In this document: piece after piece, positions 1 to 10,948 of the stretch
Layout: each line of letters begins with the position of its first letter
How positions within the stretch are numbered: the stretch's first letter is position 1
Assembly: GCA_022496805.1 (NCBI GenBank)
Contig: CM040101.1
Span: 5,582,501 to 5,646,500 of the forward strand
DNA: 64,000 nucleotides
Source: Pohlia nutans
Taxonomy: Eukaryota > Streptophyta > Bryopsida > Bryales > Mniaceae
Direction of reading: 5' to 3'
The notes under the pieces: generated by a model
What the model was told of the DNA's origin: nothing
Seen by the model: the letters and a program-made list of their open reading frames with translations, nothing else
The model's database searches: none
Position numbers and translations under genes: made by a program

Positions 1-2437
1 CGGAATTATTGTTGATACTCTTCCGGTCTCTAATGCGGTAGTTGAAGATGAAGCTCTACATGCTGGATTTGTTTCCTTTGATGAAGACAAGTGGAAGAAA
101 ACCCGTGCTAAATTGGAGAATAAGAGTTACAAGAATGATCGTTGGGCAAGAAATAGATACAAAGTGTGGCGTCATATCAAGAAATTGCCTCCTGCTGAGA
201 TTGAAGACGTTCTTCTTCTAGAATTTGGGATCACTTAGCTCAGTTCTTTCAAATGTGTGTGAAAGAAAGTGGTGATAGATTTCCGTCTGCTTCTATAATG
301 AATTTGTTCCAAGGTTTTGGTTGGATTATTAGACGGAGTGAGAAGGAAAAATCTAAAACGTCTACAGTAGTAGCTCCAGCTTTTGAAATTAAGGAACATC
401 CATATTTTATGGACGCTGCTAATTCTGTCATCAATGCGATGAAAGTTAGTATCAATGTTGGTGCAAATGTTGGCACAAGAAAGGTGAATGGATTTACTTT
501 CGAAGAAGAATGTTGATCCTTAGTCATCCAGGACACCAATGTGATAGTCCTAGCGATATTCAAAAGTGTTTTGCTTGGTATTGCAGGAGCGGTTTTTTAT
601 ACGCGGAGGTACTGAACTTTATAAATTAGAGGTTGTTGATTTTCAGGCTTTGCAAGACACCGATGGTGTCTGGTATCTTAGCTACAAAGACAGGTTGTCT
701 AAAAACTATAAGGTCTCGATGAATACTTTTCAAGACGAGCATTTCCGCAAACTTGTGCTCTCATATAATCCAGACATCATATTCACTTGGACCACCCTCA
801 TTGAGCATATGCCACCAGTGTCTGGCAATACTCACATGTTCTTGTCTCCAATTAATGATTCGAAGACCAACGTCTGGTTCAAAAATAATATCAACGTGGG
901 AGAAGGTACCCTACGAAAGTTTACACAACACATGGCGAAAGCTTGTGATATTATTGGTGATTTCACCAATAAGACCGGTAGGGTCACTACAATCTCAAGG
1001 ATGTGTGCACTTCAAGTTCCTAGAAGCACAATTACTCGTTCTACAAGACATAAGTGTGAAAAAACCATCGACAGATATGATGATACTATTGCCATGAGGC
1101 ACAATGCCTCCCAAGAGCTCCTTAGAACGCCGTATAACCCTTTGATTGGCGAAGCACGTGATTACCAGTATTATTTTGACAAGGAACTTGAACGATATCA
1201 TGAAACAAGCTCGTAGAAACAAGCTCGTATTCGTAGTGCATTGAGTGATATTTCAAATATCAGTACTCCTATTGTGATCCCTGAAGGCAGTTTGCGTTGG
1301 AATAATGAGACTTTGTCAATTGTTGATCAGAATTCAAGTGCGGATAATATTCGTATTGATCGTGGCAAGCGAATTCCTGAGGATGAAATTCCTACTGAAA
1401 CTGGACCTTCACGACGTCCACGTCCATGTTCTGAGGATGTCATTTTTTTTGACGCTGAACCTATTCATGAACAATCGTTACAGAATCCCGGTTCTCATCA
1501 ACAATTTCGTCATGGACAACAATCATCGCAATTTCGTCTTGAACAGCAGCCGTCTCAATATTATGAGCAAAGACCTCATCTTGGAGCGGATGAAGGTTTC
1601 AAATACCAGAGTTATTCATCACAACAAAGATTTGGTCCAATGCAGTGTCGACGATCCTTTGGTCCTTACCAAGATCATGCTTCTCATAAACGAAGAGTTG
1701 CTTCCAATTTACGACCTTATCCAGGTTTTAGTCAACCTCATCCTCCTCATGTATATTGTCATACTCAAGTATCCCGACCTACACGTCCTGTGTATCCAAT
1801 GAATCAACCTGGTCCCCCTCTTCCGATTCTACCAAATCGAGTTGCAATTTACAAGCCTTCAATGTCTGCTTATAGGCCTTCTCATTCTATACCATCTTCT
1901 CCTTGTGTGCCTGTGTCTACACCTATTCTAGATCCTCAACTTCATGTGCAAAAAACTTTTCAATCTGATTTAGAAGAGTATCATAATTTTGTATTTGGAT
2001 TGGAATTAGATTTGGACAGGAATAGCTACATCTCTCCGTTACCACTGACACCAACTACTCCAATTGCAACTAGTTCTTCTGGTGATATTCCAGCGCCCAT
2101 TGCTATAGATGTAAATCCTTCTAGTCCTTCCGTTTGTAGCATTGGGAATAATAGGAGTCCATCAACGCCAATACCGATTGTAAAAGAAGCTAATCCATTG
2201 TCCATTATGAGAGAAGGCAACCATGATGGAGTTGTTTCTGCACATCCTCAAGGAGTTATCGGTGGTTCTGCAAGTTCTAAAAATGCTCAGTTACCTGCTT
2301 TTGATCTTAGAAAGGTGCAACGTGTAACTCAGTATTCCAACGTCTTTAACATGTACTTCACTGATCCAGAGCAGATGAAGAATTTTTTTCAATTGATAGC
2401 CGTAGTCTTTGTCGATTCATTGTCACCAATTCATTGA
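1..2437 (+). pseudogene. Crypton/DUF3504-type tyrosine recombinase, decayed, 5' end outside window
   Basis: The reading frame moves between frames but is continuous as a protein: about 1-225 (frame 2), 226-513 (frame 1), 514-590 (frame 3), 590-2437 (frame 2). The first 200 residues resemble the helical core-binding domain that precedes the catalytic domain in DUF3504/Crypton recombinases. The catalytic part follows: FFIRGGTELYKL (box I Arg, about nt 600), NVWFKNNINVGEGTLRKF (about 870-925), TNKTGR (the H/K-x-x-R box, with Lys instead of His) and RHKCEKTIDRY (His and the putative nucleophilic Tyr near 1075). A 400-residue tail rich in Pro, Gln and Ser (1241-2437) continues in frame after a single TAG at 1214-1216. 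Three frameshifts near 225, 512 and 592 break the gene; two are next to short homopolymers, so sequencing error must be excluded. Such recombinases integrate circular DNA through a Tyr-DNA intermediate; this copy should be inactive as read. The family call rests on motif pattern, not on a search. Confidence 0.72.
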
Positions 2438-3167
2438 TATTTATTCATGTATCTCAAGCTCAAAATGAGCTCAAAATAAAAGCCATTTGACATTTGCGAT
2501 CAATCTGTTTCTATTGGATACTTGAATGATGTCTTAATGATTGATTTTTTGCAACCTTGATCCAATGGTGCATTCTGTAAATTTTGAGCTTTGATTCTTC
2601 TTAGCACAACTTTGTGAGGAGAAGAAAGAGGAAAAGCCCTGTGACATTTACATCCAACCCTAACTTAATGGATAAATTCGTAACGAAGTCACTTTTCATC
2701 CAGTGAAGGTCGATAGCCATTGACCTTCAAACCCAGAGAAGGTCGGAGCTATCGAAAATAGCCATCGTCCTCTGGACCAATGAAAAGGCGAGCTTGGCCA
2801 AAAAATCGGCTACGGCCGTTGCCCGATTGGATTCGGGCAACGTCTTCGGGCAGAGGTTCTTTTTAATTTCCATGAACTTTTAAACCACCGGATTCTTCTT
2901 TATCTTTATCTTTGAGCGTATTCTTTTTATCTTTGTATCGGACATGTTCTTGCTATACTTATTCTCATATTCTTCTTTATCTTTAACCCTATGTTCCTCT
3001 TTATCTTTATATTGTATTCATCTTTACTTCCATTTCTCTCCAAAAATAATTCTTTAAAAATAATTTCAATGACTTCAATGATTTCAATGTCCATTTTTCG
3101 AGGATATTATTTCTATTTTCAGTAGCCACAGTATTTTTAGTGGCCAACAAAACAGAGTTTGGCCAAT
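2438..3167. other. Non-coding stretch downstream of the recombinase remnant
   Basis: No open frame of note. It contains a short perfect hairpin (GTTGCCCGA at 2818-2826 pairing with TCGGGCAAC at 2833-2841) and T/C-rich 'tctttatcttt' runs at 2890-3030. It may include the 3' end of the recombinase element; no terminal repeat was found. Confidence 0.5.
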
Positions 3168-4382
3168 TTAACCCCTAAAAGACTGGAGCGTTTTTCCTTC
3201 AAAAATACTCCAATGCTGCCATTTTTACTCCCCATGCAAATAATCCAAAAATAAAATGTTTTTCTAAAAACATTCTAACTGTAAAATTAGCCTTCTAATT
3301 GTAAGATATTGTCCCAAACTATTTGAAAAACATCCACAACAAATTTCGTTGAAATCGACCGCACGGATTGCAAGATAATTGAGTTTGATGGAAAAATACA
3401 CTTCAAAAAACACCCACCCGAAAATTTCAAATGCATTTGATTGTGGCTACATCAAAAAAGCTTCACTACCAAAACTTGTCGCACTTTGCTTTCACATTCC
3501 ATACGATGTTACTTAGTTGTGTACCAATTTTTGTTGCAGTTTGGAGATGTTTATGATGTTGAATAACACCCTGCACTTGTTGAGGGTTTAAAAGTTTAGA
3601 AAAAATCTTTGTTTTTGGAATTGCAATATTTTTTACTTTTATTATTTAGAATACAAATCCGAGTGGTGAAACATAAGTACATTCCACCCTCTATAGAATT
3701 GCGAAAAATAATTTGAAAAATAATTAAATCTCCAAGTTTTAGAAGACATGTAGCATATTTTCTAAGAATTTTGGGGGTTAGGGGGGAAGTAAAGGGTGGA
3801 GGAAGGGAATCAAAGTGCCACCTCACCCAACCCATTCCAGTGTTCATGACCCCACTAACTTCCAAGAGGGGGTTGAAGACCCTCAAGGTGGTTTACCACG
3901 TGGCAGTCCCTCATTGGATGATTTGTCAAAAGAAAAAATTAATTTTTAATTTTAATTATTTTTAATTTTTAATTTGTAAATATTAATTCTTATTTATATA
4001 TATATATATATATATATTAATGGAGGTTGTCTACTGCTCCCCACAGTCCACCCCATTTTCCACACTCTGCCCTTCTTGTTGCCCGTTCCCCCCCCCCCCC
4101 CCCCCCCCGCTCTCCCCCCCCCAAAAAAACATTCAACCATTTTTCTACTACCCCCGTTGTCCTTTCTCCCGAAAAGAACACATCCCCCTCATAACTTCCA
4201 CATATGATGTCGGAATTAAAAATTTAAAAATTTAAAAAATTTAAAAAAAATCCTCATTTTTTTGGTACATTGGGAAATCCACTATTAAATTTTCTTTTGA
4301 AATTCGATTAAAAATGTGTTCACCAGAACCTACCCGGTTCTCTAAATGTCCTAGTTAGGACACTTGGTCCTTTAGGGGTTAA
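3168..4382. mobile_element. TTAA-flanked element, CCCCTAAAA ends (1.2 kb)
   Basis: The left end reads TTAACCCCTAAAAGACTGG and the right end CTTGGTCCTTTAGGGGTTAA, so TTAA is duplicated and the termini are inverted over about 13 bases. The interior has no transposase. It holds a (TA)n run near 3995-4017 and a run of 21 C at 4088-4108 followed by further C-rich sequence. The pairing of the two ends is inferred from terminal identity only; they could belong to two different insertions. Confidence 0.5.
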
Positions 4383-5310
4383 TAAATATGGCATTTTTTT
4401 CTAATTCCTTTTGTCAAAGTTCTCTAAGTACCAAATGAGCCGGTAGTAATGAAGTCACAAAAAAGGATGCATTCTTAAAACAACTAAATGTTTTTGGAAA
4501 ATAATTTTTGTGTGAACTTTACACTGAAAAAAAAATGGCCAACTTATTGGTGATACATTATTTAAAAAATAAAAATATAAAAGATTAAATTAAATACTTG
4601 AAATAAACTTGTTTCTTATTGATTCATTTTCAAAAATGTTAAAAAATTTATTGATGTTGTTTTGAAGTCAAAGTAGGTTTCAAAACCTTTTCAGTTAAGA
4701 AATAACTCAACTCTTTGAAATAGGTTTTGAAATACCCTTTGAAATAAACGCAACTCTTTGAAACAAACTTTTCATGTTAGTTTCTTATTCAAAATTGTTG
4801 GAAATTTGATGAATGATATCGTGAACTTATTAAAAGTGGAGGTCAAAACCTCTGAGTTAAATGATAATTCAAAAATTTGAAATAAGTTTGAAAAAGATTT
4901 GAAATAAACTCTTTGATATACAGGATGAATGCATAAGACACTTGTACTATTTTGGCGTCACACATATGTTGCATGTGCGTTATGTCTTGTATTATGTATC
5001 TTTTTGAAGTAATGAGCCGATGCACCCAAAATTTATGTTGAAGGTGGATGACACCTTTTAAATTATATTCTATATTGGGGGGATCACCTTTTGTGTAATT
5101 TGAAACACACGTGCATGCAAAGGATATCTAAATGGGGCCATCACAAAATTGGAATATTTGAGGTATATTAGAGAAGATTCTAAGTATATTCCAATTAGAT
5201 TCTTTAATTATTCCTTACTTTGAATTTAAAGCATCCTATATTACATCTAACATTTTATAATTAGGTAGAAATTTGACCTCGATGAATAAAACGAACCCTA
5301 TATTTAACCC
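4383..5310. other. AT-rich intergenic DNA, nothing recognised
   Basis: Low-complexity A/T-rich sequence with near-repeats of 'gaaataaactc' and 'ggtcaaaacct' at 4610-4920. No coding or structured feature seen. Confidence 0.5.
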
Positions 5311-5319
5311 TTAAAACAT

Positions 5320-5600
5320 GCAATTTGCTATTTATGCACGTGACCAAGTGCACTGATTTTATGAGCAAATTTGGCTTAAAAGGAATTGGCTAAAAAGTTC
5401 TATGAAAAACATAGATTTTTGTTTTTCCTACAATCAAACAAACAATTCTTTAATTTATTTTTCATCCTTATCTTTATCTTTTCTTTTATCTTGATTTCTT
5501 TCTTGTCTTCTTTCTTGTCTTCCTCTTGTCTTCTTTCTTGTCTTTCTTCTTGTCTTTTCATTTTCTTCTATTTTTTCTTCATTCTTTTCTTTCCATTTTA
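5320..5600 (+). repeat. Dispersed repeat R1 with 'ccaagtgcactgatt' end and pyrimidine tail
   Basis: The sequence begins with CAATTTGCTATTTATGCACG, then 'gaccaagtgcac', 'gagcaaatttggctt' and a long 'tcttgtcttc' pyrimidine tract. The same order occurs on the opposite strand at 46575-46920. A variant forms both ends of the element at 29558-30535. So this is one arm of a repeat family with common termini. Confidence 0.6.
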
Positions 5601-5639
5601 AGCTCTTCTTATGCAGCCGTGGATCCCACACTCGCACTA

Positions 5640-6265
5640 AGGTTAATTTTTAGTTTTTTAATTCTTTTTTCTTTTTTCTTTCTTCTTCTTAGTTAGGATT
5701 CAGCTTGCCATTTATGGCGCTAAACCCTAATTTATTTTTTTTAATTATTTTTCTTCTTCTTCTTCAGTTCTTCTTTGTTAGGATTTAGCTTGCTATTTGT
5801 GGCGCTGAACTCTAAAAATAATAAAAATAATAAAGAAAAAATAAATTCAGAGTAGATATAGCGGCTACTGAACCTTAAACGGCGGCGGCAATTATATATA
5901 TATAATTCTTTATTTCTTTATTTTTTTATAATTTATTTTTTTCTTTTATTCGGCCGTTGGATGCGCAGCTGCACACCCTAAGTCCCCCTCCCTCTCCCTT
6001 GCCTCTCTCCTCTCCCTCTCCCTTGCCTCTCTCCTCTCCTTCTCCCTTGCCTCTCTCCTCTCCCTCTCCCTCTCCCTCCCCTCTCCTCGTATAAGAAAGA
6101 AGAAGAAAAAACAAAGAAGATGGAAAAAATAAATAAAAAATCCAACATGGGTACAACCGCGGCTGCTAAACCCTAAATGGCAGCCGCAAAAATTATTATT
6201 ATTGTTTTATTTTTTTTATTTTTTTTTATTTTTTTGCGGCCGTCGATTAGGGTTTAGCAGTCGTG
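5640..6265. repeat. Inverted GCGGC/AAACCCTAA segments and 30-bp CT-rich minisatellite
   Basis: Several GC-rich cassettes of the form 'gctgctaaaccctaaatggc' appear at 5715, 5800, 5870, 6160 and, inverted, at 6230-6275; 6158-6200 and 6228-6275 form an imperfect hairpin. Between them, 5985-6085 repeats a roughly 30-base 'ctctccctctcccttgcctct' unit three times. There is no convincing coding sequence. The AAACCCTAA words recall leader or telomere-like motifs of plants, but they are not in tandem. Confidence 0.55.
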
Positions 6266-8600
6266 GCTATACCCACCTTGGACTTTTTAAGATTCTTTAG
6301 TAAATGTCCAAGACGCACAATATGGCAAAACGTTGTTTGTAACTTAGTTCCTAATTTCAAATGAAAATGGTCTCAACTACGAAAGTGTGGCCAGGGGCTA
6401 TTTTTGTACTTTCTAGTCCAATTTTCTATTCTTCAAAATTGTTAAAATTGCCTTTTTTACAGCACCTTAAAGCTCAAAATCCTAAAATTTCAATATAAGC
6501 TACAAGAAAAGATTTCATATCAAATTTCTTTTTATGGAAGCACAAAAAGCATGCCATCAATACCTTATTGTTCATCACTATTGTTTACATTTTCACTAAA
6601 TTTTTCATACTATTTTAAGAATTTCAAAATTTTCTATGATATTTACAAGAAAATGAGTTTGAAATATCTTATAAAGTTCATTTTTATTTTTTATAATTAA
6701 GAAAAAATCAAGGTAAATCGGTTTAACAACTACTTATATGAGAAAAATACCAAAAAAGTATAAGGTATTTTAAAATGTGATAAACTAATGAGGGTTGACT
6801 GGGTAAGTGGTGTGTGGACGTTTACAGGTTAAGTCACATAGTTTTCTAATTTTTCGAAAGTGACACCTCGGATATTCTATGTTTTTTGGACTTTTGAAAA
6901 GTCATTTACTATTTAAAATGAAACTGTGCTAAGTTGACGCACTATTGTTTCATGGTTTTTAAGACTTTAAGTATCCAAAATTGACAATCTAGAGGTTACC
7001 TTGTGCGCACATTTATAAACAATAAGATCACTTATCTATAATTTGTTTACTGAAATCTCTTGAGCTTCAAAAAAATCTCACCAGGTTTTAATTTAATATT
7101 ATTTTTATAAATTTAAATGTCATTGTATCCGTTTTCTTGAAATTTTGCACTTTTTTTGTTCTCATACTTGGAATTTTTTTCTAGGCTTAATTTTTCTACT
7201 TTTTAAAAATATAATCTTCTTAGAAAATTGAGCATGGGCCTTATTTTTATTTAGTTTTTTAAAATAAAAAATCTAATTTTAAAGTATTCCAAAAATCACT
7301 TGCACTAAACAAAAATGTAAGAAATAGTAGAGGTGTTTTTTACAATCATCCTACAATCTTTGATTTCTTTTTTGAAATTACCTTTTACATACTTTCTAAG
7401 TCTTTGACTCCAACCACTTCCTTTTTCCCACCCATTCATCCATTGTGCAAATGTGCAATGTCCATTATTGCATGATTAAACTTAGCCAATTACAACTACC
7501 TGTACCAAGTGGATTGGCCAAACAAGAAGTCCAATACACTTTGACCACGTATACATCGGGAAAAACCAAATACAACTTTGCGAATAAACGCAATCGAAAC
7601 AAGAGGAACTAGAAAATCAATTCAAGGTCAACGAAAAGAGAAATTTCAAAACCATATCACTTTGCACACTCTACTCCATATTACTACCAAAATGACGAAT
7701 GGCACAGACCAGCACGAAGGGCAGATAAAGGTCTCATCAGATGTCTTGACGAATACATCAGAAATGTCATCGCTATAACAACGTAGAAATAATGGCACAA
7801 CACTTCCCCAACATTAGCAAATGGACAATGAACCCTGATATAGACAACGAACTCTCCAATGAATTTTAGTCGAACCCCACCATAAATCCAGAATCAATGC
7901 ACAAAAAACAAGCCTCCTAAAATTTCGAACTGGCCAATACATGGGAAATGCCAGAAAACAACTATTTTTTGGCATAGTAAAAACTTCCCTCCATCACATG
8001 TCTAGGCACATGTCCCATCTGCAACTCTTTAGATGCACATACATGATAGCATGTCCTCCTAAAATGTAACCAACACCATATACATGCCCTCATAGTCAAG
8101 AGACATAACAAAGCTGTATGGGAACTTGGACAACTAGTGTTATCATTACAAAAATCAAGATCCTACATGCAGGTACATTTAACAACAACCCACAAGAAAA
8201 TATAGTAACCCCTAGACATCTTCCTTGTACGTGTACATGTCTAACCCTCTCATTTTAACTATTTGTAAGATTGGAAGTAATGGGTTTTAGGCATATGCCT
8301 ATCTCTCTCATTTTAATTATTTTGTAATATTGCAAGTGATGGAGTTTGATAGTACTTCTCTTCTCTTTTAGGTTAACTTTCATGATTACTCCATTTAGAG
8401 AAAATCATACATTCTAACACATCTATGATTTGTCTTATATCTTTTAGACATGTGGAAAATCTTTGAAAGAGGCAAAGTTTTCAAAACGATTATATTGTCA
8501 TATTGGAAATAGTAACAACAATTCAATGTAAAAAAACTTAAAAAATCTTGTGGATCATTTTTATTAGTCTTTTTATGTGTTCAATTCATTAGAAACAAAT
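6266..8600. other. AT-rich intergenic DNA, nothing recognised
   Basis: No frame with protein-like composition and no terminal repeats detected. A 66-codon open frame near 7578 has random composition. Confidence 0.5.
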
Positions 8601-8619
8601 TTTGACCAAAAATCAAAGT

Positions 8620-8652
8620 ACACATGCTATTGTGCACTTTTAATGAAACAGG
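8620..8652 (-). repeat. Solo terminus of the AACA...GTTAAAAGTGCAC inverted-repeat family
   Basis: 'tgtgcacttttaatgaaaca' followed by 'ggtgttt' matches the right end of the Tc1-like element at 56560-56586. No matching left end was found nearby, so it is probably a relic of a deleted copy. Confidence 0.5.
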
Positions 8653-8884
8653 TGTTTGGAATGGAAGGACCTAGTAAATTCAATTTTGATTTTTTTCCTA
8701 ATCGGAATTCACTTACGTGAAAGTAACAACCTGAAAAAATCATTTAAAAAAATTAAATGGATGAAAAACATCACCGCAGATGAAAAATGGTACAGAGATT
8801 TTGTACATCGTCCAAAAATGAATGCTCAAGCAGTTAGAGGTTAATGGTCACTAGAGTGTCTATTCTTGATAGGAAAGAGTAGTT

Positions 8885-9000
8885 TTGCACCAATGATCCT
8901 TTGGCCGATGGGCAATGGCTCATTTGTCATTATGAACAGACACTCTATTCATGCCGGCCTTGAAATAGGACCGGAGTTTTTATCTATCTTCTCTCAAAGA
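8885..9000 (+). repeat. Dispersed repeat shared with 18720-18830
   Basis: The words 'caatggctcatttgtcatta', 'ttcatgccgg' and 'tttctatctatct' (here 'tttatctatct') occur in the same order at 18725-18830. Ends are not defined and no coding content is seen. Confidence 0.5.
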
Positions 9001-9895
9001 CCCTAGTAAATCACAAACCCTATGAAGTGATAAATTCATGTGACATGGCAAATTTAAAACTTGAATTCCTTATTTAATTGTATCTTAATATATACATGTT
9101 ATTGGATTTCTAAAATTGGTCTCTTTTGATTGAAATGTAAAAAATACTCACTTTTACCGCATACAATTATTTACTATGATATTGTAATTGATATTAAATC
9201 TTCAAAGATGAACTTGGTTTGAAATTTTGTTTTCAAAAACTATCTTAGCTATATAGTAAGTAACGTGTAATTGAAGATTCATGTTTAATTGAAGACATTT
9301 CGAAACTCATTTTTTACCACATTTATGATACGAGTGTGGTCATTGAATTTCAAGGTAAAGACCATACCCTACCGTGAAAACACCCTATACTCAGTACAAA
9401 TGCGGAAGAAGTACCAATGAAATACCAAAATAAATTGCAGGAAATACCAAAGAAAGACCAATGTTGGTATAAGATAATTATAAGGCAACAAAAATTTCTT
9501 GTAGTTGTCTACCTTGGTTTAAAAATACGGTTTTATTGGAGGTTGAAACTTTTTGCTGAAATCTCACCTTCAAACAAAGTAAATTGTTTTTGGAAAATTC
9601 TCTTTAGTTTAATGCATTGCAGTTCAATTACCAAGATATATGCCATGGTAAGGATGTCTCGGCTGTTTGAGTCCTTTGTATTTGAATTGGATGTAAATTA
9701 TGTTGTTAATGCTCAACAAACCATAACACTTTGTCTTGTGTTGACAAGCACCGCAAAAATTCATTATGGCTTTAAACCAAAGGGCTCTTCAAATCATCTC
9801 TTTGATAATCAACGTACATGAATTCAAAACTTGCCACGTCTAATCTCATGTGCACACAATAGCTAAATTATTTCTCCACATATACTGGAATGTGA
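9000..9895. other. AT-rich intergenic DNA with an unremarkable 134-codon frame
   Basis: An open frame at 9417-9821 (+) is long for this AT-rich DNA. Its translation is rich in Lys, Ile, Phe and Leu, with no motif or domain that I recognise, and it has no clear leader or splice context. I do not call it a gene. Confidence 0.4.
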
Positions 9896-9897
9896 TA

Positions 9898-10170
9898 CCG
9901 TAGTACCATAGCTGGGTCGCCAAAAAATAATTCAAAGGATATAAAACGTAAAAAATCGGAAATTATAAGGACCAGAAAACAAAAATAGAATAAATTATTT
10001 TTAACTATATTTTTCTATTTCTAAACTATTTTGGGCCATTTTGGACCATTTTTAATCATTTTTTGCTCAAAATCAAAAGTCAAGAAATTCATTTTTTGAG
10101 GAATGAACCTTATTTTCAAAAAGTATTAAATATTCGTTTGTAAGGTGGCAACCCAGCTACAGTACTACGG
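9898..10170. mobile_element. TA-flanked MITE, CCGTAGTAC...GTACTACGG ends (273 bp)
   Basis: Inverted termini CCGTAGTACCATAGCTGGGT and ACCCAGCTACAGTACTACGG differ at one or two positions. TA lies directly outside each end (9896-9897 and 10171-10172), the target duplication of Tc1/mariner (Stowaway-like) elements. The non-coding interior is A/T-rich. The larger element at 39509-40414 shares the CCGTAGT start. Confidence 0.75.
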
Positions 10171-10838
10171 TATTGGAGAATGTGATAACAAAGAGTTTAG
10201 AGTGTAGTTTGGAATTTAGCCCTTCAGAACTCTCTAAAAGTGGATTAACTTACAATATTGTACTGTGCATGTGATGTATCCATAAGTGAGTTTTTTTTTT
10301 TTTGGGGGGGGGGGGCAATTTATCACTAAATTAGTATACAAAATATGTTGTATATTTTAAAAAGCGACCAAGAAATAATGCCAAAATCGTTGAAATGGTG
10401 TACTGTAAGAGTAACATCTGGATCAATGTACATATATTTGGATGAACACATCACATTTCATCCATGTTTAACGTATATCATCCACTTTGTGAATGTAAGG
10501 AGCTTCATCATTTCACTAATGATCACTAAGAAATGTGGAAGTTTAGAGACAAAAAGAGATAAAGAAGGTAACTACAAGGGATTTGAAGTAGAAGATGATT
10601 GGATTATAAAGAAAAAGGTATAAAATTCATTGTTTATCTCCTTGCTTGTCTCCAATATAAAGATTTCTTCCACATTTCTCTCTAATACAATTAGCATTTG
10701 AGGTAAAATTGACTAGGTGAGATAAAATCTTAGAATCAAGTTGCACAAAACGGTAACTTTGTGGCACACCAAAGTAATTTTCTAGAAGGATGGGATTCTG
10801 GAGGGTCAAAAATGTTTCATCGTTTCTTTCAAATAATG
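10171..10838. other. Intergenic DNA 3' of the GTPase gene
   Basis: Contains a T12-G13 homopolymer junction at about 10290-10316. An open 92-codon frame (10345-10623, +) has no recognised motif. No other feature seen. Confidence 0.45.
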
Positions 10839-10948
10839 CAATTCCACAGACCAGCATCAATTTTCAAATTTTATCTTACTTGAGGAACAGGTTGGGCAAT
10901 TCCACAGGCCAGCATCAATTTTCAAATTTTATCTTACTTGAGGAACAG
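10839..10948. repeat. 58-bp tandem duplication at the GTPase stop codon
   Basis: 10839-10896 and 10897-10948 are nearly identical ('caattccacagaccagcatc' versus 'caattccacaggccagcatc', then the same continuation). The unit includes the last codons and the TAA of the minus-strand GTPase, so an extra copy of the stop region lies just downstream of the gene. Confidence 0.85.

Noticed and set aside
4020..4235. Pro-rich 71-codon frame
   Set aside because: Generated by the poly-C run.
5386..5637. Phe/Ser-rich and Lys/Glu-rich frames on both strands
   Set aside because: Pyrimidine tract of repeat R1 read in two directions.
5926..6156. Gly/Glu-rich open frame (GEGEERGKGEG)
   Set aside because: Translation of the CT-rich minisatellite; no real protein features.
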